Source of the DNA: Erythrobacter sp. UBA2510
Lineage (GTDB): Bacteria; Pseudomonadota; Alphaproteobacteria; Sphingomonadales; Sphingomonadaceae
Length of the DNA: 5,584 nt
Direction of reading: 5' to 3'
NCBI GenBank assembly: GCA_002341345.1
Contig: DDNW01000131.1
Location: 1 to 5,584 of the forward strand
Below are positions 1-5,065 of this stretch, piece after piece. The notes below the pieces were generated by a model, which ran no database searches, was not told where the DNA came from, and worked only from the letters and a program-made list of their open reading frames with translations. Made by a program: the position numbers and the translations under genes. Each line of letters begins with the position of its first letter. Within the stretch, counting starts at the first letter, position 1.

Positions 1-24
1 CTTCGACAAGCTCAGCACGAACGG
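1..24. repeat. Dispersed short repeat (sphingomonad REP-like unit) inside ileS
   Basis: The bases CTTCGACAAGCTCAGCACGA followed by ACGG match, from memory, a short repeat found in very many copies in sphingomonad and some other proteobacterial genomes, often next to GC-rich hairpins. It carries outer TTCG/CGAA arms. In the ileS frame it reads S-T-S-S-A-R-T-A, unlike any conserved IleS segment, and the normal sequence resumes at LREVALAEI. The left end of the unit is probably cut by the window edge. Its repeat nature is recalled, not computed; only one copy is present in the window. Confidence 0.6.
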
Positions 25-1484
25 CAGGGGAAGCCACTCTGAGGGAGGTCGCCCTCGCCGAAATCGCCAACACCCGCTTCGTACCCGAAAAAGGCCGCAA
101 CCGCATCGGCTCCATGGTCGAGGGGCGGCCCGACTGGGTTTTGTCGCGCCAGCGCGCCTGGGGCGTGCCGATCACGCTGTTCGTCAATCGCGAGAGCGGC
201 GAATATCTGGTCGACCCCGCCGTCAACGCGCGCATCGTCGAGGCGATCAAGGCCGAAGGCGTCGATGCCTGGGACGCGGACAATGCAGCGCAATTGCTGG
301 GCCCCGAATACAACGAGCAAGATTTCGAGATGATCATGGACATCTTGGACGTCTGGTTCGATTCGGGCTCGACCCATGCCTTCGTGCTCGAAAGCGGGCG
401 CTGGCCTGATTTGCAGTCTCCGGCGGACCTGTATCTGGAAGGGTCAGACCAGCATCGCGGCTGGTTCCAGTCCTCGCTGCTCGAAAGCTGCGCCACGCGC
501 GGGCGCGCTCCGTACAAGGGTGTGCTGACCCACGGCTTCACCATGGCCGCCGACGGGCGCAAGATGTCCAAGTCGCTGGGCAATACGGTCGATCCGCTCA
601 AGGTGATGGAGGAATACGGCGCCGACATCATCCGGCTATGGGCGCTCAGCGTCGACTATACCGAGGACCACCGGATCGGCCCGGAAATCCTGAAGGGCGT
701 CGCGGACCAGTATCGCAAGCTGCGCAATACTTTCCGCTATTTGCTCGGCGCACTCGACGGGTTCGACGAAGCTGAGCGCCTGCCGGTTGCCGAGATGCCC
801 GAGCTGGAACGTTACGTGCTCTCGTTGCTCGGCGATGTCGACCAGAAGCTGCAGCGCGCCGCGCACGATTACGACTTTCCCGCCTATACTCGCGCGCTGG
901 TGGATTTCTGCAACGAGGATTTGTCGGCCTTCTACTTCGATATCCGCAAGGACTCGCTCTATTGCGACGCTTCGGATGACGTGAAACGTCGTGCCTGCCG
1001 CACCGTCATGGACATGCTGTTCCATGCGCTGGTGCGCTATGCCGCTCCGGTGCTGGTCTTCACCGCCGAGGAAGTGTGGCAGACCCGCTATCCCGGCGCG
1101 GACAGCGTGCACCTGCAGGAATGGCCCAAGATCCGGCTGGCCGACGAGTATCGCGTCGACATGGCGAAATGGCAGGCGCTGCGCGAATTGCGCGAGGACG
1201 TGACCGAAGCGATCGGGCCGCTGCGCCGAGAGAAAGTCGTACGCTCGAGCCTCGAAGCCGCCGTCACTGTCCCCGGCGCTGCCGTCCCCGAGGGCCTTGG
1301 CGACACCGACCTCGCCGAATTGTTCATCACCGGTTCGGTGACACGCGGCGAAGCCCTAGCTGTGGCCAAGAACGACGACCACAAATGCGGACGCTGCTGG
1401 CGGCTGCTGCCCGAGGTCGAGGAAGACGGCGCATTGTGCGGACGCTGCGAAAGCGTCGTTGCCGAACTGGACGAAAACGCCTGA
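1..1484 (+). CDS. ileS: Isoleucyl-tRNA synthetase, C-terminal half (5' end outside window)
   Basis: Cytoplasmic class I synthetase that charges tRNA-Ile with isoleucine. The frame is open from base 3, giving 493 residues before TGA at 1482-1484; full-length enzymes have roughly 930-1000. The HIGH motif and most of the editing domain lie upstream of the window. Visible landmarks in order are GRPDWVLSRQRAWGVP just after the editing domain, DVWFDSGSTHAF (from 348), GSDQHRGWF (441-467), the ATP-binding KMSKS loop (561-575), the helical anticodon-binding region, and a C-terminal zinc finger of two CGRC pairs (Cys codons at 1386, 1395, 1437 and 1446). The whole visible part aligns well by eye with my memory of E. 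coli IleS. An ATG at 114 is internal (within GSMVEGRPDW) and is not the start. Oddity: about 10 residues before LREVALAEI are encoded by a dispersed repeat, where E. coli has only a very short linker. The stop codon overlaps the lspA start. Confidence 0.97.
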   Translation, partial: STSSARTAGEATLREVALAEIANTRFVPEKGRNRIGSMVEGRPDWVLSRQRAWGVPITLFVNRESGEYLVDPAVNARIVEAIKAEGVDAWDADNAAQLLGPEYNEQDFEMIMDILDVWFDSGSTHAFVLESGRWPDLQSPADLYLEGSDQHRGWFQSSLLESCATRGRAPYKGVLTHGFTMAADGRKMSKSLGNTVDPLKVMEEYGADIIRLWALSVDYTEDHRIGPEILKGVADQYRKLRNTFRYLLGALDGFDEAERLPVAEMPELERYVLSLLGDVDQKLQRAAHDYDFPAYTRALVDFCNEDLSAFYFDIRKDSLYCDASDDVKRRACRTVMDMLFHALVRYAAPVLVFTAEEVWQTRYPGADSVHLQEWPKIRLADEYRVDMAKWQALRELREDVTEAIGPLRREKVVRSSLEAAVTVPGAAVPEGLGDTDLAELFITGSVTRGEALAVAKNDDHKCGRCWRLLPEVEEDGALCGRCESVVAELDENA

Positions 1485-2047
1485 TGGCCAAGCTATTCAC
1501 CCGCAACCGGATCATCGGGCTCGTGCTCGCGATTGCGATCTTCATTGCCGACCAGTGGGTGAAGCAATTCGTCGTCAATGTGCTGGGCCTCCGGAACATC
1601 GGCGATCACTACCCGCTGCTGCCGTTCTTCGATTTCACCCGGACCAACAATTACGGCGTGTCGCTGGGCATGTTCGAGGCGACCAGCATGGAAATGCGCT
1701 GGGGCCTCGTCGCTTTCACCGCGCTGATCGCGCTGGTGGTGCTGGTTTGGATGATGCGCGAGCGGCGGCTGTGGGACGTGCTGGGCCTCGGCATGATCCT
1801 GGGCGGGGCGCTGGGCAATATCCGCGACCGCTTCCTGTTCGGCTATGTCATCGACTATGCCGATCTGCATATCGGCGAGTTCCGGCCTTTCCTGATCTTC
1901 AACGTCGCCGATGCGGCGATCACCATCGGGGTCGTGATAATCCTTGCCCGCGCCTTGTTCATCGGCGAGAAACCGGCCAATGAGCACAGCGACGTTTCAC
2001 CAGACGCAAATGCTCCAGCGGGAGCGGAGACGAAACCAGATGCGTAA
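1484..2047 (+). CDS. lspA: Lipoprotein signal peptidase (signal peptidase II)
   Basis: Inner-membrane aspartyl protease that removes the signal peptide from diacylglyceryl-modified prolipoproteins, immediately before the modified cysteine. The protein has 187 residues. The start is the ATG that shares its A with the ileS TGA stop (the arrangement TGATG), so translation is probably coupled; a longer reading in the same frame upstream is only a shadow within ileS. Four membrane segments are visible at about residues 9-31, 72-91, 97-112 and 137-158. Family motifs are IADQWVK (21-27), NNYGVSLG (55-62), GGALGNIRDR (107-116) and FNVADAAI (139-146). The catalytic aspartates should be D124 (in VIDY) and D143 (in NVADA), the same numbers as in the Pseudomonas aeruginosa enzyme. 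A hydrophilic tail of about 26 residues rich in Ala, Pro, Glu and Asp extends beyond the ~160-170 residues usual for the family; its DNA holds the ribosome binding site of the next gene. Confidence 0.97.
   Translation: MAKLFTRNRIIGLVLAIAIFIADQWVKQFVVNVLGLRNIGDHYPLLPFFDFTRTNNYGVSLGMFEATSMEMRWGLVAFTALIALVVLVWMMRERRLWDVLGLGMILGGALGNIRDRFLFGYVIDYADLHIGEFRPFLIFNVADAAITIGVVIILARALFIGEKPANEHSDVSPDANAPAGAETKPDA
2026..2030 (+). promoter_or_regulatory. Ribosome binding site of the BamF-like gene
   Basis: GGAGA sits 9 nt before the ATG at 2040, inside the last codons of lspA, with another GGAG at 2021. It supports the start at 2040 over the in-frame ATG at 2061 (no comparable purine run) and over the longer in-frame ATG at 1944. 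Confidence 0.65.
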
Positions 2048-2459
2048 AATCAGCCCGATCATGTCCCGTATCGCCCTCGTTGCCGGGGCCAGCGCCATGC
2101 TGAGCGCGTGTGGCGGCGGCCTGATCGCCGGGCGCGACCGCCCGGACGAATTCGCCGTACAGCGTCAGGCACCGCTGGTGATTCCGCCCGATTTCGACCT
2201 CGCGCCTCCTTCGCCAGGTGCCCCGCGCCCTGCCGAGGGTACTGCCGCCGAACAGGCGCTGGAGACACTTTTCCCGCGTCCTGCACGCAGCCCCGCCGAA
2301 ACCAGCGCATTGCAGCAGGCGGGCGAGCCGCTCGTCGCAATCCGTTCGATCGTGGGCGATGCCGAGACCAATACGGTCGACAAGGGCACCACCACCCGCG
2401 CGATCATCGCCGCGCCCGAGGGTGACGGTCAGGCTGCGCGAAGCGTGATCCCTTCGTAA
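2040..2459 (+). CDS. DUF3035 / BamF-like outer-membrane lipoprotein
   Basis: Small lipoprotein of 139 residues. The N-terminal signal peptide has a basic start (MRK, R10), a hydrophobic core at 11-20, and a lipobox L21-S22-A23-C24, so C24 should be lipidated and become the mature N-terminus. Gly at the next position gives no Asp retention signal, so outer-membrane sorting is likely by the E. coli rule. Just after the cysteine comes RPDEFAVQRQAPLVIPPDF, typical of the DUF3035 family. The Caulobacter member of this kind, BamF, was reported as a BAM-complex subunit with a motif related to BamC; linking this gene to it is from memory. The remainder is Ala/Pro/Glu-rich and probably flexible. It overlaps the end of lspA by 8 nt, fitting co-transcription with the peptidase that would process it. 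An alternative start at 2061 would shorten the signal peptide by 7 residues and keep the lipobox. Confidence 0.85.
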   Translation: MRKISPIMSRIALVAGASAMLSACGGGLIAGRDRPDEFAVQRQAPLVIPPDFDLAPPSPGAPRPAEGTAAEQALETLFPRPARSPAETSALQQAGEPLVAIRSIVGDAETNTVDKGTTTRAIIAAPEGDGQAARSVIPS

Positions 2460-2470
2460 TTTGTGGTTAC

Positions 2471-2490
2471 GCTCGCCCATCCGGGCGAGC
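2471..2490 (+). terminator. Hairpin after the ileS-lspA-bamF operon
   Basis: A perfect 8-bp inverted repeat, GCTCGCCC and GGGCGAGC, has a 4-nt ATCC loop and begins 11 nt after the stop codon. No T-run follows on either strand, so it is not a standard intrinsic terminator. It may act as an RNA 3'-end stabiliser or as part of a factor-dependent terminator. Confidence 0.5.
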
Positions 2491-2729
2491 ATCCACGGTG
2501 CTAATCCCTCCGTCCTGTCGGACTGCGGGGCACCTGCGGGCGGCCATTCGGCCTTTGGCTGCCGCGACCAGGAACCGGGATGATCTGACAGTTTGGCGCT
2601 GTATCGGGCCGTAGGCCCGCAAGCGCGAACGCGCGCCCGCAGCCGCCCCGCAGGGAGCGAAGCGACCGAAGGGATTCAGGCGAGGATAGCCAAGCGAGCG
2701 GATGCGAGCGCCGGCGCTTGAGGCCAAAC
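2491..2729. repeat. GC-rich, hairpin-rich non-coding block; probable dispersed intergenic repeat
   Basis: About 240 bases without a credible gene. Several inverted repeats are visible: a bulged 9-bp stem at 2536-2545/2557-2565 (one G-T pair, one bulged G), a perfect 6-bp stem CGGGCC-GTA-GGCCCG at 2605-2619, GCGC-GAAC-GCGC at 2623-2634, and the 12-nt palindrome AGCGCCGGCGCT at 2707-2718. A stretch around 2655-2710 repeats the short GCGA word (agcgaagcgaccgaag, agcgagcg). Short open frames on the minus strand are Arg/Ser/Gly-rich (SLRSLRSLR) and look like translated repeat DNA. I recall similar blocks in intergenic regions of Erythrobacter-like genomes, but could not compare copies here. Confidence 0.4.
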
Positions 2730-2749
2730 AAAAAGCGGGATCAGTCCGC
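2730..2749 (-). terminator. Weak intrinsic terminator of the CNNM/CBS gene
   Basis: Read on the minus strand, GCGGA-CTGA-TCCCGC forms a 5-bp stem with one bulged C, followed at once by five T (plus-strand A at 2730-2734), then G and three more T. The stem contains the TGA stop of the gene. The short imperfect stem lowers confidence, although position and T-run fit. Confidence 0.5.
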
Positions 2750-4042
2750 GCTCACCCTACTCACCAGCAATTTATCGATCTTGCGGCCATCCATATCGAC
2801 GACCTCGAAGCGCCAGCCTTGCTCCTCGAAGGTCTCGCCCTCGACCGGTAGCGCCTTTAGCACCCACAGGACATAACCCGCGGCGGTCGCGAATTCGCGC
2901 TGTTCGGGCAGATCGATCTCCAGTTTTTCGGCGAGCACGTCGGCGGGCAGCGAGCCCGAGACAAGCAGCGAACCGTCGGCGCGCTCGACCACCAGCGGCT
3001 CGTCGCCTTCATCCTGATGGCTGGCGAAATCGCCCGCAATCGCCGCGAGCAGGTCAGCCGTGGTCACGATTCCGTCGAGGTGGCCGTATTCGTCATGCAC
3101 CATCGCCATGCCGGTGCCCGAGCGTTGCAGCACGCGCAGCGCATCGAGCGCGTCGAGCTGGTCCGGCAGCACCTCGCTCTTGCGCAGCAGCTCCGTAATG
3201 ACCACGGCCTCGCCCGCAAGCAGCTTTGCCAGCACTTCGCGGACCTTGACCACGCCCAGGACCTTGTCTGGCGATCCCTCTGCGACGGGCAGCAGCGAAT
3301 GCGGCGAGGTGGCAATACGCTCGCGGATCTCGGCCTCGTCCGCCCCGGCATCGAGCCAGTCGATCTCGGTACGCGGGGTCATCAACTCGCGCACCCGGCG
3401 TTCGGCCAGCCGGACGACGCCCGAAAGAATCTCGCGCTCACGCTCCTGAATAGCGCCCGAATGCGTGGCGTCGGCGAAGATCATCTGCAATTCTTCGGCA
3501 CTCAGCCCATGTTCGCCGCGATGGCGCACACCGATCAGCCGCATGATCAGGCTGGACGAGGAATCGAGCAGCCACACGAAGGGCGCGGCGATCTTCGCCA
3601 GCCATGACATCGGCAGCGCCATGATGAGCGCAATGGGCTCTGCCGCGCGCAGGGCCAGCTGTTTGGGTACCAGCTCCCCGACGACGAGGCTGAAATAGGT
3701 GGTCGCGCCGATCATCAGCACGAAGCCGATATTGCCGGCGGTGTCGGGGTCGACGCCGAGCGTAGCGATACGCTCGCCTACCGGTTCACCCAAAGTGGCC
3801 CCTGACACAGCGCCCGCGATGATACCGATCAGCGTTATGCCGATCTGCACGGTAGAGAGGAACTTGCCCGGTTCCGCCGCCAGTCTTAGCGCCACTGCAG
3901 CCGCCTTGCTGCCATTGTCGGCGGCCATGCGAAGCCGGGCCGTTCGCGCCGAGACGATCGCCAGCTCGGACATGGCAAACACGCCATTGAGCACAATCAA
4001 TGCCAGCAGGGCGAACAGGTAGGACCAGGGAAAGGGAGACAT
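2741..4042 (-). CDS. CNNM (DUF21)-CBS pair-CorC/HlyC membrane protein, hemolysin-family/ion-transport type
   Basis: Inner-membrane protein of 433 residues from the ATG at 4042. The N-terminal CNNM/DUF21 domain (about 1-190) has hydrophobic segments near 6-28, 62-83, 104-122 and 137-160, and carries NGVFAMSELAIVSAR (19-33), FLSTVQIGITLIGI (61-74) and GELVPKQLALRAAEP (122-136). A cytosolic CBS pair follows: VRELMTPRTEIDW starts the first and TGMAMVHDEYGHLDGIVTTADLL is in the second. The last ~85 residues are the CorC/HlyC domain. Relatives are annotated as hemolysins (TlyC/HlyC), but studied members are linked to divalent-cation (Mg2+/Co2+) or polyamine export; the substrate cannot be read from sequence. 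A TTG at 4102 would add 20 residues (MPGSDKGFAPLTNSASAGSP) that look unlike a family N-terminus; 4042 is preferred because the hydrophobic segment begins directly after it. No clear ribosome binding site precedes either start. It is transcribed divergently from the OmpA-like gene. Confidence 0.92.
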   Translation of the reverse strand: MSPFPWSYLFALLALIVLNGVFAMSELAIVSARTARLRMAADNGSKAAAVALRLAAEPGKFLSTVQIGITLIGIIAGAVSGATLGEPVGERIATLGVDPDTAGNIGFVLMIGATTYFSLVVGELVPKQLALRAAEPIALIMALPMSWLAKIAAPFVWLLDSSSSLIMRLIGVRHRGEHGLSAEELQMIFADATHSGAIQEREREILSGVVRLAERRVRELMTPRTEIDWLDAGADEAEIRERIATSPHSLLPVAEGSPDKVLGVVKVREVLAKLLAGEAVVITELLRKSEVLPDQLDALDALRVLQRSGTGMAMVHDEYGHLDGIVTTADLLAAIAGDFASHQDEGDEPLVVERADGSLLVSGSLPADVLAEKLEIDLPEQREFATAAGYVLWVLKALPVEGETFEEQGWRFEVVDMDGRKIDKLLVSRVSAD

Positions 4043-4099
4043 CGGAGAGCCCGCGCTAGCAGAATTGGTCAAGGGCGCGAAGCCTTTGTCGCTACCAGG

Positions 4100-4111
4100 C
4101 AATGATCATTG
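4100..4111. promoter_or_regulatory. Perfect 12-nt palindrome in the divergent intergenic region, possible operator
   Basis: CAATGATCATTG is fully self-complementary and AT-rich against GC-rich surroundings. It lies between two divergently transcribed genes, 58 nt from the CNNM start and 96 nt from the OmpA-like start. The rest of 4043-4207 contains no convincing -35/-10 pair that I can assign on either strand, although the promoters of both genes should be here. The operator role is inferred from symmetry and location only. Confidence 0.35.
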
Positions 4112-4189
4112 TTCAGGAACCACTAATGGGCCTTGCGGGTTAACTGCACACATCTGGCGGCTGATCTATGCGCGCCAATGCCTGTTTTT

Positions 4190-4200
4190 GAGGAAGAGGG
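4190..4200 (+). promoter_or_regulatory. Ribosome binding site of the OmpA-like gene
   Basis: The purine run GAGGAAGAGGG ends 7 nt before the ATG at 4208. It is the strongest Shine-Dalgarno signal in the window and fixes the start at 4208, excluding a longer in-frame reading from 4133 whose extra residues have no signal-peptide character. Confidence 0.8.
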
Positions 4201-4207
4201 AAATACC

Positions 4208-4888
4208 ATGAACAAGTCCCGGATTGTCCTGTCGAGCATTGCAGCGGCCTCGCTGCTGAGCGTCAGCGCCTGTGTCACCGATCCGAATACCGGCGAGCAG
4301 AAGGTTTCGCGCACCGCCATCGGCGGTGTTGGCGGCGCCGGGCTCGGCTATTTGCTGGGTGGCCTGATCGGCGGCAAGACCGCCCGGATCGTTGGTGCAG
4401 GCATCGGCGCGGCAGCTGGCGGTTATGTCGGATACCGCATGGACGAGCAGATCAAAGAACTGGAAGAGGCAACCGCAGGCAGCGGTGTCGACGTCAGTCA
4501 AACGCCCAATGGCGACGGCATTCTCGTCAACCTGCCTGACGTCACCTTCGCGGTGAATTCCTCGACGATCAGCCCGAATATGCGCCAGACGCTCGACGGC
4601 GTGGCGCAAAGCATGGTCAATTATCCCAATAGCCTGATCGACGTGATGGGCCACACCGATTCGACCGGCAGCGACGCGTATAATCTGAACCTGTCGCGCC
4701 AGCGCGCCGAATCGGTCACCAATTACCTCGTTTCGCGCGGCGTTGCCCGCGCCAGGATCGAGAGCATTGGCTATGGCGAGCAATATCCGGTCGCCGACAA
4801 TTCGACCGAGGCAGGCCGCGCGCAGAACCGCCGCGTGGAAATCCGTATCACCCCGGTAACGCAATCTGACGTCAATCAGGCCTATTAA
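4208..4888 (+). CDS. OmpA-family lipoprotein with glycine-zipper segment (YiaD/Pal-like)
   Basis: Envelope lipoprotein of 226 residues that should tether a membrane to peptidoglycan. The signal peptide (1-21) ends in lipobox V19-S20-A21-C22, with Val next, so no Asp retention signal. Residues 36-76 form a glycine-zipper region (repeated GG, GxxxG, GAGIGAAAGG) able to pack in or on a membrane. A short charged helix (79-88) and linker follow. The C-terminal OmpA domain spans about 105-215, from VNLPDVTFAVNS onward. Peptidoglycan-contact residues are seen: D151 in GHTDSTG and R166 in LSRQRAESV, spaced 15 apart like D271/R286 described for Acinetobacter OmpA. NRRVEIRI (207-214) is the usual domain end. 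The architecture resembles E. coli YiaD more than Pal, which lacks the glycine-zipper part, or full OmpA, which has a beta-barrel. It is a likely LspA client. Confidence 0.93.
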   Translation: MNKSRIVLSSIAAASLLSVSACVTDPNTGEQKVSRTAIGGVGGAGLGYLLGGLIGGKTARIVGAGIGAAAGGYVGYRMDEQIKELEEATAGSGVDVSQTPNGDGILVNLPDVTFAVNSSTISPNMRQTLDGVAQSMVNYPNSLIDVMGHTDSTGSDAYNLNLSRQRAESVTNYLVSRGVARARIESIGYGEQYPVADNSTEAGRAQNRRVEIRITPVTQSDVNQAY

Positions 4889-4902
4889 TCCGGCCTGATT
4901 TT
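4874..4902 (+). terminator. First of two tandem hairpins after the OmpA-like gene, spanning its stop codon
   Basis: A perfect 9-bp inverted repeat, AATCAGGCC and GGCCTGATT, has a 9-nt loop (4883-4891) that contains the TAA stop. The 3' arm runs into a four-T stretch (4899-4902). It could terminate weakly or protect the mRNA 3' end; the stronger terminator lies just downstream. Confidence 0.5.
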
Positions 4903-4918
4903 GGCGATACCCGGTTGA

Positions 4919-4946
4919 GGGGCGGTCCTGACGGGCCGCCCCTTTT
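4919..4946 (+). terminator. Intrinsic terminator of the OmpA-like gene
   Basis: A 10-bp GC-rich stem, GGGGCGGTCC with GGGCCGCCCC (one T-G wobble), has a TGAC loop and is followed by TTTTCGTT. It starts 30 nt after the stop codon and is the clearest rho-independent terminator in the window. Confidence 0.88.
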
Positions 4947-5032
4947 CGTTCTGGCTCGGGCGGCAATCGCAATCCTATCCCCCACGCATTAAATCCCGGA
5001 TATGGTTAACGAGTTTTTCATGCCCTACCCCT

Positions 5033-5060
5033 AGTCCCGCCGTGTAATCCTGAGGGGACT
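5033..5060 (+). promoter_or_regulatory. Leader of the membrane-protein gene: ribosome binding site within a possible hairpin
   Basis: GAGGGG at 5052-5057, 8 nt before the ATG at 5066, is a good ribosome binding site and sets that start. AGTCCC (5033-5038) can pair with GGGACT (5055-5060) across a 16-nt loop, and CCCC at 5028-5031 could pair with the same GGGG, so the site may be partly hidden in the mRNA. I see no convincing promoter in 4947-5032, although the terminator upstream implies one. Confidence 0.45.
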
Positions 5061-5065
5061 TTTGC

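Noticed and set aside
762..777. Near match to the left-edge repeat (TTCGACGAAGCTGAGC).
   Set aside because: It differs by an inserted base and a substitution and encodes an ordinary IleS segment (GFDEAERL), so it is most likely coincidence.
1076..1483. Upstream extension of the lspA frame inside ileS.
   Set aside because: Arg/Pro-rich shadow translation with no signal or domain; the ATG overlapping the ileS stop gives a complete LspA.
2467..2731. Two overlapping minus-strand frames of 76-86 codons in the intergenic block.
   Set aside because: They show Arg/Ser/Gly-rich low-complexity translations, non-ATG or unsupported starts, no ribosome site and no domain; better explained as repeat DNA.
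4043..4102. N-terminal extension of the CNNM/CBS protein from a TTG at 4102.
   Set aside because: The extra 20 residues are not family-like, there is no ribosome site, and the TTG lies inside a perfect palindrome. The ATG at 4042 directly precedes the first hydrophobic segment.
4112..4189. Search for sigma-70-type promoters upstream of the OmpA-like gene.
   Set aside because: TTGCGG (4133-4138) and TTAACT (4140-4145) have no well-spaced -10 partner; not strong enough to annotate.
4166..4972. Long open frame on the minus strand opposite the OmpA-like gene (268 codons).
   Set aside because: It is antisense to a gene with clear signal peptide, domain and ribosome site. Its protein is rich in Arg, Ala and Asp with no recognisable domain, as expected from the GC-rich codon bias of the opposite strand.
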